Origin: Apiospora phragmitis
Taxonomy: Eukaryota; Ascomycota; Sordariomycetes; Amphisphaeriales; Apiosporaceae
DNA: 64,000 bases
Assembly (NCBI GenBank): GCA_038363925.1
Contig: JAQQWL010000001.1
Location: 62,001 to 126,000, forward strand
Reading direction: 5' to 3'
The position numbers were made by a program, and so were the translations under genes. Of this stretch, positions 1 to 13,460 are shown piece after piece. The notes beneath the pieces were generated by a model, which ran no database searches, was not told where the DNA came from, and saw only the letters and a program-made list of their open reading frames with translations. Position 1 is the stretch's first letter; the number at the start of each line of letters is the position of its first letter.

Positions 1-637
1 TATATAATATTTATATAAAATATTTCGTAAAGAAACTCAAATACGAATAGTTTTTTCGAAGGATTAGTAAACGACCTATTACGTAATTATACTTTAATTA
101 TATTATCGGGAAAATGTAAACGTGAATTCCTAACAGACGGCGCGTATATTTATTAATATAAAAAGATTTATAATAATTACGATAATATTATTTAAAAGAA
201 CGAAATTAAAAGGAGTATTTTAAGGATTAATACTTTAAATACGCCTAAAAAAAATCGCGAGCTTATAAATATTTAAAAGAAAGCGCTTAATACTTTTAAG
301 ATATATAAGTATATACTTAATAAAAAAACCCCCTTAATTTATTAAAAAACTTATAAAACGTTTATAAATTATCGCGAACTTAATAAACCTTCGAATTACT
401 TAAAAAACCCGAGTTTTAAGTATTAAGGATAATATTTCGTATAAAGAGGAGTATAAAAACACCCTTACCGGTATATTAAGAAGCGCCTTATAAAAAATAA
501 AAGGAACGATAACAACGATACGAAAATCGATCGTAAAGAAATATTAATTACTTATAGGAGTAACGTTCAAGAAATAAATACCGCTTATTATAAAAAGACG
601 ATAATAAGCGGACTAAAACAAGTCCTTATATTAAATA

Positions 638-2499
638 ACGTATCCTATAAGCGAATATACTATATAAACGAATGTTTTATTTTTTTACACCTTTTTTAAT
701 AAAATATAAGTTAATTTTATTATAATATATTTAATATATTAAAATTAATCGGAATCTTTATTTTTAAATATTTCTATATTATTTTAATAAGTACGCGTAT
801 TATACCCGGGCTTTCCGTAAATTTTATAGCGTTATAATTATATTTTAAACGTTTTTATATAATTATTTTTTTAACGCGATTCGTTTTATAACTATTTATT
901 AATATTTTATTAAAATTATAAGTTTTTTTTAGTTTATATACGAAATAATTCTCTATTTTATAACCGTTTTTTTTTCGTACAGCGGCGCCGGCTAAGTATT
1001 TTATTTATTTTTTAAAGTGTCGCGTTTTTACTTTTTAAAAGAGTAACTCGGTATATAATATACGTTATAACTTTTACGATTTAATTAAAACTAATTAAAA
1101 TAAATATTAAAAAATTATTTTAATATTATATAATACGGTTTCGAACGTATTCGGTTTAGGATTAAGCCTTAATCGGGTTATTTAAGGTTTTTAATTTTTA
1201 AGGAATAAATAGGCCAGAAAACGTCCTTAAAAATATTAAAATACGTAACTTTATATCTAATTATAAAATAATATATTCCGGATTATACGGAATAAGTTTC
1301 ATTTTTCGAAAGCTTTTTCGTATATTCGAAACGGTGAAAATCGCTTAAAATGCTTTTAAAAACGCTGGTAAAAAATCTTTTTTTAAAATATAAATAATAT
1401 ACGTTTATATAAAATATTTAATTTCTTTTTTATACGCTTTTTTTAATATACGAAAATAGCCGATATTAAAAGGTTAAAACTTATATAATAAATAAAAAAA
1501 ATATATAAAGTATAATAATCGAGTTCTTTTTATAATAAAGATTAAAAGTTATTAAGTAATAACTTTCGTAGCCGTTTAAAATTAAAAGGTAATAACGACC
1601 CTTTATATAAAACTTAATATATTAATTAAAGTATTAAATTTAATCCTCGCCTTTTTTATTCGTAATTTAATTATTTTTAATAATTACGATTATTTAATCC
1701 TTTAATAATAAGCTGTTTTTATATTAAGAAAAAAGGTACGTTTTCTTAATAAAAATAATATACGGAAAGATGGCGTAACCGTGTAATCCGACACCTTAAA
1801 TAATTATAATTTATTCCTAATTCTTTTATTATATTACTTTAAACCTTTCGTATTGATTGGAGGTGGTTATAATTATTTCGAACGAGATTTAATTTATAAA
1901 AAAACCGGTGTCGTTAAAATTATGGATATCCTCCTTTTAGATCCCGTATTTATAAATTATATTCCGTATAAAGGTAAACTATGCGTGATACGCGTCAGGA
2001 TCTTTATAAATAACTCTTTAATAATCGATTTTTTAATTAAAACGTATCCGGAGGTTTAATTATTGTTATACGAAATTAAAGGGTTAATTAATGTCGACGC
2101 GTCCCGCGTCGCGTAAATTAAATAATTAATTCGCTATATCTTTTATATTACTTAGCCGGGGAAGAAACGATCGCGTATTTAAATTAATAATATATTAAAT
2201 AATCGTATTTTTTTTAAAATTTAAAAGCTTTCGAAAATTTATAAATATTTCGCGTCGTATAGGTTAATTATTTCGTTTACGCTATAAAGTTTTTAATAAA
2301 ACATAATAAATTAATATAGCTTTTTATACGCTTAAAATTAAATTTTTTTAAAGCGCTTAAAATATTAGAATTATATTACTTTTTTTTTAAAGTTATAGTA
2401 TTTTCGGACGTAAAAGAATATAAAAAAAAGTTGAGGCTATAAAGAAATTTATAAAAGTGGGACATTCGCTTATGTAGGATATTCGCTTGTGGGATATGT
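638..2499 (-). mobile_element. pogo/Fot1-type DNA transposon C, complete, RIP-mutated
   Basis: It is bounded by inverted repeats of about 44 bp: the left end starts ACGTATCCTATAAGCGAATA and the reverse complement of the right end starts ACATATCCCACAAGCGAATA. A TA target duplication sits at 636-637 and 2500-2501. The interior is the reverse complement of the element starting at 62177, where a DDE_1 (pogo/Fot1) transposase can be read, so the transposase here is on the minus strand. The coding region is destroyed by RIP. A 68-codon open frame at 1853-2059 on the plus strand is antisense to it and not a gene. It is inserted in the gag/protease part of element A. Confidence 0.85.
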
Positions 2500-2501
2500 T
2501 A

Positions 2502-4024
2502 ATGGATAATCGAGCTATTTATAAATATATTATACTGGTAATAAGTATAAAAAGAGTCTATATTAAAGCGTTACTCGATAGCGGAACGTAAAAAAACTAT
2601 ATTTCACTACGAATCATTAACTGCCTTAAATTCGAATAATAAGAGAAAAACGCCTTATACCGATTTAAAACTATTAATAAAAGATTTATAACTTATAACG
2701 ATAAAGAAGTATAAAAAGAAGTTATAAACCTTCCGGTCGATATTAAAAAACGCTATAAACGAATTACGTATAATATTACGGACGTTATAAAATACGATAT
2801 AATTTTAAAAATACTTTAATTATAGGTAAATAATTTTAAAATTAATTAAAAAATAGGCTAATTTTAATAAAATATATTAAAAAAAGGTTTAATTAATAAA
2901 TAGCGGTTTAAAAATCAACTTTTTAATAAACTTAAAGTTTTTAAAGTATATATTATTATTAAAAAACTTAAGCTAAACATTATAACGATTATATTAAAAA
3001 AGTATTAATAATTCGAAGCTTTTTTTAATAAAAAACTAAAAATAGGTTTATTATTTTATACACGGTAAAATTTATAAGATACCCTTTAAAAATAAAAAAA
3101 ACCCTTATTTATATTTATATACAAACTTAATCAGGAGTATAAACAACCCTTAAAAAAGTATATCACGAAAAACCTCGAGAAAGGAGTTATATAACTATCT
3201 ACGTTACTAATAAGCTTCCTTATCCTCTTTATTCCGAAAAAAAGTAAAGACGGGAAACCTAAGTGGCGTATATATATCGATTATTAAAAGCTTAACGAAA
3301 TTATTATTAAGAACCGGTACCCTTTATTTCTAATCGGCGACTTATAAAACAGATTATTAAACGTTAAAATCTTTATAGCACTCGATCTTTTTAATATATA
3401 TAACCTGATCCGAATTAAGGAAGAAGAGGAATAGAAAACCGCGTCTTAAACTAAATACGAATATTTCGAATATTAAGCTATATTATTTAGTTTAATTAAT
3501 ATATTAGCTAGTTTTTAATTTATAATTAATTATATTTTATAGAAATACCTCGATAAGTTTATTATAATATATTTCGACGATATCTTTATTTATTCCGAGA
3601 ACAATGAGTAGTACCGAGAATATGTAAAGTTAGTACTTCGAAAGCTATAGGACGTTAACCTATTAATTAACTTAAAAAAAAGCGAATTTTACCAACGATC
3701 CGTTATATTTATAAAATATATAATATTTTTTAAAGAAATCCGAATAAAACCTTTTAAAGTTTTAATAATTAAAAAATAGCTTACGCCTATAAACGCTATA
3801 AAAATTAAATTTTTCTTAAAATTAATTAATTATTACCGGATATTTATCCCCGGATTTAATAGGTTAGCGATACCTCTAACGAACCTGATAAAAAAGGACG
3901 AGCTATTTTAATAAATAAAGAAAGAAAACTAAGCCTTTTATAATATTAAAAAACGAATCCTTAGCGAGCTAGTACTCCGCGTAACGGACTTTTCGAAACC
4001 TTTTAAAATCGAAACCGATGTATT
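2502..4024 (+). pseudogene. element A pol, first part: protease and reverse transcriptase
   Basis: In a stop-ridden frame, a protease active-site core (ALLDSG) lies at about 2560-2600. RT motifs follow: KSKDGKPKWRIYIDY and IIIKNRYP near 3240-3330, IALDLF near 3380, and the catalytic box YFDDIFIYS near 3570 (family form YLDDILIYS). The RNase H/connection region starts near 3950 (VTDFSKPFKIETDVF) and is cut at 4024 by element B. The same frame resumes after 10900. Nearly all differences from the family are of the RIP type (CAA or CAG to stop, TGG to stop). Confidence 0.8.
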
Positions 4025-4193
4025 TATAACAGGATAGAGGAAGCATCCGTGCGCCCTATAGCTCCCGGGCCCCTCTCCTTCTAGTTTCTTTATAGTATCC
4101 TATATTCCCGTAGAGACATATACGGGACAAGCGTTAGCTTTATTTTATTATACCTGTATATTATTAATACCTAAAGATCGATATATTTTCATA
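4025..4193 (+). repeat. 5' LTR of element B
   Basis: This 169-bp direct repeat matches 10725-10895. A central stretch (about 4035-4130) keeps normal base composition while the 3' third is strongly AT-biased. The two LTRs differ mostly by C-to-T and G-to-A changes, as RIP would produce. Confidence 0.9.
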
Positions 4194-5689
4194 ATTTTAA
4201 CGCTTTTATAATACGACCTACTTATTAATAATATCGATTTCGAAAAAAAAAGGGAGAACTTTTATAGATTTTAATCCTTTAAACACGACCGTTAAAGATA
4301 GCGAAAACGAAGGACCAACGAATCCCCTTTTTAAAAAAAAAAAAGAAAAAGGAGGCAAAAATAGCTACGGATATTATTAATAATCTTTTATTCATTATTG
4401 GGCCGATGCTCCCTTTAACGTACCTTTAAAAGTACGCCTTCGAAAAGAGCTCGATTAATTAAAGTTTAAACGGTCGTTATTTAAAAAAAGCTTTAAAAAG
4501 GTTAAAAAATAAGCCTTTTAATAAAAAGATAAGGACGTAGAAAACCTTTTATTCTTTTCGAACTTATTAAGTGACGAAGCTAATACTTTTTCGAAATTAA
4601 AAGGGTATAGCTTAAACCTTATTAATAATTCATTTTTAAATAATAATATTAACGGAACTTTATCGGTTAATAATTTTAATTTAGATTTTAATAAATCGAT
4701 TAAGTTTTAATATAATTAATTTAATTTAATTTTTATTAAAGTACGGTAGAAAAATTAGGTTAAAAAGTTATAAATAATTTATAAAACTGTTTTAAAACAT
4801 TATTATAATGTTTACGTTAAGATTTTATATATATATAATTAAATAATTTAAGAAATAAAATAATAATTTCGCTTAAAAAAATAATACGCCTCCGAATATA
4901 AATCGAAATAATTAAAATATTATTAAACAACTTTTTTATAATAAACGTAGGCGGTTATTTAAAGCCTTATTAATAAAGCTATTATAATTAATTCTTAATT
5001 AAAAGAGGCGTATTAGCTTTTAAACCAGGATCCGCGGTAATTTTACGAGTACCTAGCCTTTTTAAAAAGTTAGGTCCGCCCGCGCTCCGATTAAAAACGT
5101 ATATACTACTTCTTCGGTAAGCTCTTTTAGCTTTTATATTATGATATTATAAATTATTATAATAATATTTCGGAACGACGGAATAATATAATTAATTTAA
5201 TAAAAAAAAAATAAGAGATCTTATTATAGTTAATAAAAGAAAAGAATATAAAAGGTTAAATAATAATAACGCCCGTTAAAAGCCCGCGAAGTTACGCTAG
5301 TTTAAATAATTCAGAGCTTAAAGATTTTAAGCGTAAGAAGTAAGGCCCGCCGAATTATAAAAAGAAATAAGATATATCTACCTTACCGTTTTATTTTAAG
5401 AACGTGTAGGCCGGACCGGCACGGAACGGTACCGCGGGCTATTCGAATTTAGATTATATTACTTATTACTAATATATTAAAAAGAGATATTACGTTAATA
5501 AATATTTTGTTAAAAATTAGGTATTAATATAACGAATTTTAAAAAACGGGTAAAGGTTTTAAATAAAGGTATACCCTTTTCAAATAAGGATCCTTTTATA
5601 AAGGTATTTAAAACTTTACGAACCCCTATTATAATCGTTACTTTTTTATTATATATAGCGTTAATCTTTATTTATTTTAATTTAAATAC

Positions 5690-8600
5690 GTATTTTAAAA
5701 TAAATATAATTAATTATACTTTCGCTTTATAAATTAAATTATTTTAAACCTTTTTACGAGCAGTATTTATTAATTCTATTAATAATTTATATATCTTTAT
5801 TTATAATATTTATTAAATAAAATTTAATTTTATTAATTTTTAAAAGGCTACGAAACGGATCCGACGCTTTTACATTATTATCGACCAGGACTTTCGTTAT
5901 AAAGGTACCCGGTTTTATTATTTTACGAAGCTATATAAGAGCTAAAACTAGTTATCGACACGGGAAAAAACCGTTAATAATTCTTTATTAATATAACTAA
6001 AGTCTAACTTATAAACCCTCGCCCTTTCTACCGCGCCTATAGAGGTAATACCTTTTATTATACTATTATATCTCCGCGAGAAGCGGTATAAAAGGAGGGA
6101 GAGACGCCTGGGGGAGGGGCCCTACCTTTTATCCCTAGCTGTATCTAATACCTAACTACTTTCTTCGAGACCGAAAAATGTAACGTCTTTTTATCAGACC
6201 GAGCAGTTAATTATACTATTAATTTCGAACCCGGAACGGAGCCTTTTTACCGACTTATCTACCCCTTATCGTATTCCGAACTTCAGGTATTACGAGAATG
6301 GTTAAATAAAATAAAGAAAAGGGGGAAAATCCGAGAATTATAAAGTTTAACGAGGGCCCCTATTTTTTTCGTTTTAAAAAAAACGGAACCCTACGCCTTT
6401 ATATTAATTATAAAGGATTAAATAGCGTTATTATTAAGAACCGGTATACTTTACCCTTTATTTTAAAGTTATTAAATAAAATCTCTTAATTTATAATCTT
6501 TTTTAAAATCGACCTTAAGGATATATATTACTATATCTATATTAAACGTAAAAACAAATAAAAAACAACGTTTCGGACCTAATACAACTATTTCGAGTTT
6601 TTAATTATAATAATAAGCTTTATTAATACCCCGGTTATTTTTTAATATTATGTTTTATAATATTTATAATATTTAAAGAATTTAATAAATATTTATTATA
6701 TAATATATATTAATAATATTTTAATTTATTTTTTAAATAAAAAAACTTATATAAAATATTTATAATAAATAATTAAAAAGCTTTTAAAAATTAATTTATA
6801 TATAAAACTATTTAAATATTAATTCTTTTAAAAGTTTTTAAAATTTTTAAAATATCGTATTTTTATAAAAAAAATATTTATAAATCTTTTAAAAATCGAT
6901 ATAATTAAGGACTAATTAGCGCCGATATTCGTTTATAACCTTTAAATCTTTTTAAAATTCTATAACTTTTACCGTCGTTTTATAAAAAAGTATTCCGGAA
7001 TTATTACTTTATTAATAAAGTTATTTAAGAGTAACGAAACCAGATAAAAAATAAAAGCGTTCTACCTAGATAACCTTGTTAAAGCAGCTTTTATACTCCT
7101 AAAATAAGCCTTCTAAACGGCGCCGCTCTTAACCCATTTCGACCCCGAAAAGCTGGTACGGCTAAAAATAAACGCTTTTAAATTCGTAATAGTTAGAACC
7201 CTTTTTTAAAGGGGTATCGGAAGCTATTAACACCCGGTTTCTTTTTATTTTAAAAAGCTTTCCGAGGCGGAGCTTAATTATAATATATTAAATTAAAAAA
7301 TACTCGCGATAATATTATACTTTAAATATTAAAAACATTATTTAAAAAAGGTAAAATATATTATTAAAATATTTTCGAATTATTAAAACTTATAAAGCTT
7401 TATAAAAATTAATAAATTAAATAATCGCTAAATACGTTAATATATATATTTAGCTTTTTTTAATTTCGTAATCGTTTATTAATTAAGTAAAAATAACCCC
7501 GTTAATAGCCCGTCGAAACGGCTAAATTATATTACTAATACGGGTAATAATTTAATATTATTATTTACTTTAAAAAGAAAGCTAGTAGTGGATATTAGCT
7601 CTTTAAAAGGTAGGCCTCGCGTATTAGCCTAGGTAGTATACGGGGTAAGATTAACGCCTGAACGCGTTATTCTAGTTTAAGTAATAACTTATTAAAAAGC
7701 GAGAGATTCGGTGTAGCGGGAAGAACCGCTGTCGTCGGAAGTTAGTCCCGATTTAGAAACCTTTATTAGCTAAGCCTAAGGAAAGGACGAGGCTTATTAA
7801 CGGAGGCGGAGAAGCCTTAAGGGCCGAGGCGGACTTGAGATATTAATAGGCGATAATAATAAATAAATTATTATACTTTAATAAAAAAGTATATATCTTT
7901 AAATAAGCGTCGCTCCGAATATAGTTATTATAAGTATATTACGATAACCTTTTTAACGGTTATTTCGGGCGCGATTATATAATAAAACTTTTTAAAAAAA
8001 AGTTTTATTAACCCGATTTATAAAAGAACATAGCTACGTATATAAAAGCCTACGTTATATATCTCGGCTTTAAAGCGAAACATTACCGTTTATACGGTGA
8101 ACTTACCTCGTTATTTTAGCCTAGCCGTTTAAGAAAAGAATATAGCATAGATTTTATTATAAGCCTACTTAATTCCTTTTATAAACGATAATTTATTAAT
8201 ATTATCCTCGTAATAATAAACTAATATAATAAGTTATCCTTTTTTTTTCCCGTATCGAAAATAATTAATATTATTAAACTAGTATAACTATTTTATAAAA
8301 AGATTAAATATTAGTTTAATAGCCCGAAACGGCTTTTTTAAATAAGGGTCTAATTTTTATTAATAACTTTTAATTATAACTTTATTTTAAAAATAAAGTG
8401 AAATTAAGGTATTCGATAATATTTTATTTATAAATAAATAATTAAATTAAAAGAATAAACTAAGTTCTCGAAATATATTTAAAATATTACGTAGCAGAAT
8501 ACCCTAAATTATAACCGAATTTATTATATATAATATTTCACGTTATTAATTTTTTAATAAATTTAATAATAAAGTTATTACTATTTAAAATTATATATAA

Positions 8601-9050
8601 TTATTAACCGGATTTTTATATATTCGTTAAAAATAACTTTCCCGCGGGAAAGGTATTAATAATTAAAAATAAGCTATTAAAACTATAAAACCTACGAATA
8701 AAAATAAAAAAACGTTGAAAAAAAGTAATAAAATCTTAAGCGAAATATTATAATTCTTATTATAAACTAATTATTTTTAAAATTAAATAAATAATAAAGC
8801 TCTTTATTAAGAACTTAAAAGTCTAGAATAAAAAACTGACCTTAAAGTTCGTCGGTCCGTTCCGAGTTTTTGAACATATCGGGACGTTAACGTACCGGCT
8901 GGCCTTACCGGAGAAGTATTTCCGCCTTTACGATATATTTCTTATCTAGTTATTAAAGCTATAGAAGGTAATATCTTCTAATACCCTGCCGATACCGGAG
9001 CTAGAGAATAACAGGGAATAGGAAATAAAGGAGGTTAGGGAAAAAATACG
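5690..9050 (+). pseudogene. element B pol: protease-like, RT, RNase H, integrase, post-integrase region
   Basis: RIP-damaged reading gives a possible protease core near 5770; the RT entry region (PLSYSELQVLREW and RAPIFFV) at about 6250-6370; KNRYTLP near 6440; and a decayed YINNILIYF box near 6700 (family YLDDILIYS). RNase H follows at 7000-7500. The integrase zinc region (HDN...GYFGRD) lies at about 7940-7990, and the integrase core starts with SIDFIISL near 8150. A conserved post-integrase motif (TYRLALPEKYF) sits near 8890, followed by a degenerate chromodomain-like stretch to about 9070. No frame is open for long. The motifs assign the family; end points are approximate. Confidence 0.75.
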
Positions 9051-9070
9051 TTAAAAAGGATAATAATATT

Positions 9071-10710
9071 ATTTAATAAAATAAAAGGGTTAGCCCGCCG
9101 AATATAATTAATAAAAACCGGCTAAAAACTTAATAAACGCCTTTATAAAAATAACCTAATATAAAAAAAGAACTAAGTTATATTATTAGCTATAAAATAA
9201 AAAAACAAGTTTCGTAAATTATTATTATAAAGGTAAAACCGGCCCCGAAACCCTTACTATTTACTTATTTAATTAATCTAAAAAAAGGCCGAAGCCGGAC
9301 CCTAATAAAATTCGAACTTATTTATTTAAATAATAAAATTAGAAAATTTACGCCTTATTAATTGGCCACGAGGTTCGTATTACGTTAAAAAATTTATTTT
9401 ATTACGAAAAAGAAATTAAAATAAAAACCTAACGGTATAATTATTTAAAACGTTAAACTTAAAAGGCCTAACTCGTTTTTAAAATAGATAGCCTAGTTTT
9501 TAGCAATATCCTTATAAAAAGAGACGAGAAATATAAAAGCTCGTTTTTTAATAAAACTAAGGGCTATATTTTAAATAATAAAGCCGCGGTTATAATAAAG
9601 GAGGCGTAATAAGACTATAATTTCAAAAGCGTCGGCTTCTTTTATAATTTAATAAAATATTAGCGGAATAGGCTCGTAATTAATAAATATAAAATACTTA
9701 TAATATTAATACTAAAAAAGGCGAAACGTTTACGTAAGGCGTCCTCTCGTAAAGCGTACTTCTAACGGTAGGCGATCAGGCTTATTTATTCGTAATACCA
9801 CCGTTAATAAAACGAGGTCGGGATTTAAAAGCTTGCCGTAGGAATCCTATTACTTTAATAAACTTCTTTAAGCCGGAAATTCCGAACTCGGCCTTATAAC
9901 TTTCTATTACGCGGTAAAAAAAGACGACGAAACGGTATAGAATATTACTCGTACAGCGGCGGAGCTCGATAAGAAAAATAAAAGTATCGTTATCGTTAAC
10001 ATCTTAAAAATATTTTATTAAGTTTAAAAATATAATAGCGATAATTTAAAAGTTTTTAATTAGCGCGTTAAGAACTTATTAAAAAAGCTTAATTAAAACG
10101 CCTCGAAAACGAATTAATATAACGAATTTATAACCTCGTAAATCTTATTATTATTATAATAGCCTATTTTAAAGTTAAACTAATTATAAACTAAAGATTA
10201 AAGGTTAGTAAAAAAATAACTAAACTCGGGGCGCTCGTTAATAAAAGGTTTATAAGCGGAAGCCTATAACGAAACGTAAAGATAATAAGACGAATTAAAC
10301 GCGATAAGTAAAATACCGCCGGCGTAATTATTAAATAGTTAAATACGCTAGAAAGCGGCGGTTATTATAATATAAAAAAAGAGATTCGCGATAATTTTTA
10401 TTTAAAAATATATAAATAAACGACGAGATTATAATACGAAACGACGGATTATTATTAATCGAAGCGGAAAGAATTAATTAAATCTTAGGATAACCTTATT
10501 CTAAAATTACGAAGGGCTTATCGCGATTATTTATATATTTACCTAGGAATATTTATTAACGCGTTAATAATATAATACGCGATCCCTTTACTTTTACTTA
10601 CCCCATACCTTTACTACCCTTTACTAAAGCACTTCGCGAAAATTACGGGATATATTCGTTTCTACTACTTAAAGATCTTACGCTAGAAATATAATAAGGA
10701 TTATTAAATA
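9071..10710 (+). other. element B, unassigned region between pol and 3' LTR
   Basis: About 1.6 kb lies between the post-integrase/chromodomain remnant and the polypurine tract. Most chromoviruses have little here. The stretch near 9520-9740 reads as a basic, lysine-rich protein with few stops once RIP is allowed for, but I recognise no domain. It could be an extra ORF of the element, a captured gene, or an older insertion without visible ends. Confidence 0.4.
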
Positions 10711-10724
10711 AAAAGGGGGATAAT

Positions 10725-10895
10725 TATAACAGGATAAAAGAAAGCATCCGTACGCCTTATAGCTCCCGGGCCCCTCTCTTTCTAGTTTCCTTATAATATC
10801 CCATATTCTCGTAGAGAATATATACGGGACAAGCGTTAATTTTATTTTATTACACTTGTATACTGCTAATACCTAGGGATCGATACACTTTCATA
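10725..10895 (+). repeat. 3' LTR of element B
   Basis: This 171-bp copy of 4025-4193 is preceded by a polypurine tract and followed by the GTATT target duplication. Element A RNase H coding sequence resumes directly after it. Confidence 0.9.
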
Positions 10896-12725
10896 GTATT
10901 GGATTATGCGATTAAAGAATAATTAAGTTAACGGGACGATAATAAAAAATCGTATCTTATTATATTTTTTTTTAAAAAGTTAAATAAATTAAAACTTAAT
11001 TATTAAATATACGATAAAGAATTAATAACTATTATTAAAGTTTATAAAAAATAAAGATATTATTTTAACGGAATAATAAAATTAATTAAAATTTATATTA
11101 ATTATAAAAACCTTATAACGTTTATTATTATTAAAGAGTTAAATAAATAATAAGTATAATAGTTTAAATTCTTTTTAAAACTTAACTTTATTATTATTTA
11201 TTAGAAAGGTAGTAAGAACGGTCGCGTCGACGTATTAAGCCGGCGGCTAGATTATTAAGAAGAAGTTTTACTCGAGATACGAACGATTTTAACGTATAAC
11301 TAGGACGGTAACCTCGTATTATTATAATAATTAAACATTACGAGCCACGTTTAATATAATAACGATTAGGTTATTAAGTTTTAATAATTTAGTCGGACCT
11401 TAAACCCTATTAATTACGCTAGGAATTACCTCGAAAACCATGACGGCTTTATTTTTTATCGAAATAAAATCCATATTTTTAAACGGTATCGTGAAGACTT
11501 TATTAAAAAATTTCACGAGTACCTTATATATAGACATTAAGGGATATTTAAAACCTAAAAACGAATTACTAAGTAATTTAATTACGAGAACCTTAAGCTA
11601 ACTATGGTTAAAGTTATTAATAAGTACGATTTATATAGTAAAACTAAGTCCGTAAGATACCAGCCGTACGAAGAACTATAATTAATTCTACCGCTAGATA
11701 GGGCGTGAAAAACGATCGCGCTTAATTTTATAATTAAATTCCCCCGTTAAAGGAACCTTTAATTAAGGTTAATTACGATAGCATCTTAATAATTACGAAT
11801 AAATTTATAAATTATACCTATTTCTTACCGTATAAAGAGTTTAGTAATATTAATAATCTAGCCTATACTTTCCTCCGTACCATTATTAGCTAGTATAGAT
11901 TATTAGAAACGATTATTTCCGACCGAGATAAGCTATTTATAATAAAATTCTAAAAATTACTTATAACATAACTCGGTATTAAGTATAAATTATTTATAGC
12001 TTATTACTTTTAAATAAATAAATAAACGGAAAAATAAACTAAATATTAAAGTAATAACTACGTTCCTACGTTAATTACGAATAAAATAACTAGGTATAAT
12101 TATTATTTATAGCTTAATTCGCTTATAGTAACGTAGATAATAAAACTATACGTATATTACTATTCCGAGTAAATTACGGGTATAAACTAGAAATTATTAA
12201 AAAACTTTTAAAAGGAGAGCTAATACTAATCGCGATTATATAAGTCGAAAAACTAAAAGAACTCTAAATTATATTATAGTAAGACCTTACCTTTCTTTAA
12301 TAACGAATAAAAAGATACGCCGATTAAACAAGGTTAAAGGGACTAACTTTTAAAAAAGGGAAAAAAAGTTTACCTCTTACGACGAAATATTAAAATAAAG
12401 CGACCAAGCGATAAACTAGACTTTAAAAAGATCGGACTATTTAAAATCGTAAAAATTATTTTAAAAACTAATTACCGATTATTATTACTTAAAATAATAT
12501 AGACATACCTTATATTTTATATTTTATTATTTAAATTAGCGGCCGAGAAAACCTTAATCGATATATAGTTAAAAGTCGAAATAGATTAATATAAATACGA
12601 AGTTAACGGAATTATCGATAAAAGAAAAAAGGGACGAGGCTTTTAATACTTCGTTTAATAGAAAAGGTATTTATTAGAGGATAACACTTAAAAGTTTAGA
12701 AAATACTTAATAAATATTATTAAAA
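10896..12725 (+). pseudogene. element A pol, second part: RNase H, integrase, chromodomain
   Basis: After the nested element, RNase H continues (YDKELITIIK near 11015, then the loop ending in a decayed form of ADALSRRPDY near 11220). A zinc-binding histidine region follows near 11505. The integrase core is unusually readable from about 11760 to 11960, including FLPYKEF and the motif ISDRDKLF. The GPY-like region appears at about 12370-12450 (RPSDKLDFKKIGLFKI). A chromodomain follows at 12590-12720, with its central part at 12600-12670 (DKRKKGRGF). All of it carries RIP stops. These are textbook signatures of fungal chromoviruses. Confidence 0.82.
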
Positions 12726-12769
12726 AGCTATGGACGTTTAAATAATAACTTTAAGGATCGGTTTAAAAG

Positions 12770-13040
12770 AGAAATCGGTCGCGTTCTAGTTAATAATACT
12801 AAAGCCCCCTTAAGCCTAAACGGCTATAGCGGCCTCAGACTCCTAACGCTCTTGCTTTTCCAGTTCGTCCAGGGAACGTAAGCCACGCTGTACTAATTTA
12901 ACCCCCTGGGTACGAGCTATCTCCTTCTATTTATAGAGACGAATAAAACGAGTAACGGCCTCGTTAATTTAGCGTTAAAGCTTTAAGAAATAAGCCTCCG
13001 CGGCGGACTCTTTTTAAAACAGGCGGTCGTGCTCGTTTTA
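12770..13040 (-). pseudogene. antisense coiled-coil-like ORF remnant in 3' part of element A
   Basis: The minus strand reads as a charged, helix-prone protein: ESAAEAYFLKL near 13010, a lysine/arginine-rich stretch, then RGLRSLDELEKQER near 12860. The Leu-Asp-Glu-Leu-Glu segment keeps near-normal base composition. From memory, fungal genomes contain proteins with an arginine-rich helix followed by RGLxxLDELE, often near Ty3 elements; I cannot verify this here. It lies antisense, between the chromodomain and the polypurine tract. RIP-type stops interrupt it. Function is unknown. Confidence 0.45.
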
Positions 13041-13460
13041 TATACGTTATAAGGAAGATAATAAAACCTTAGTATTATTATATATTTAATTAGTACGAGT
13101 ATATTTTTTATACTTATTAACGCCTTTTATTATTATATAAAACTACCCTTTTATAAAATAGTAATTATAAAGTATAATTTTAAAACTAAATTTAAAAAAA
13201 GCTTCGATAAAGTCCGCGAAACGAACGGTAGAAAAACGATTAAGCTTAATTCGAAATTTTTTAATACGATTATTTATAATAAATATATATTATAATAAAA
13301 GCGATAAAAAAGGAAGAATTTATTATAAAACCACGATAGCGGGCGGTTAAAATACTTATACGGTTTTACGCTTTAAAATAAAGTAATTAAAAGAGGAAGG
13401 ATAATATTACGACCCGACCTAATTATACGGCTAAAAACCCTACTTACCGGCATAGAACTA

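Larger units (their letters stand above)
4025..10895 (+). mobile_element. Ty3/gypsy element B, full-length copy nested in element A
   Basis: This 6871-bp element has two LTRs of about 170 bp and a perfect 5-bp target duplication GTATT (4020-4024 and 10896-10900). A polypurine tract (aaaaggggga, 10711-10720) precedes the 3' LTR. The termini read TATAACAGG and TTCATA, the RIP products expected from TG...CA ends. The insertion splits the RNase H region of element A, and the host frame can be followed on both sides. The interior holds protease-like, RT, RNase H, integrase and post-integrase regions, all broken by RIP. About 1.6 kb between the post-integrase region and the 3' LTR remains unassigned. 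Confidence 0.9.

Noticed and set aside
1853..2059. 68-codon open frame in the left AT-rich block
   Set aside because: It lies antisense in pogo element C; similar sequence occurs inverted in G and F, and the frame is an accident of RIP-mutated DNA.
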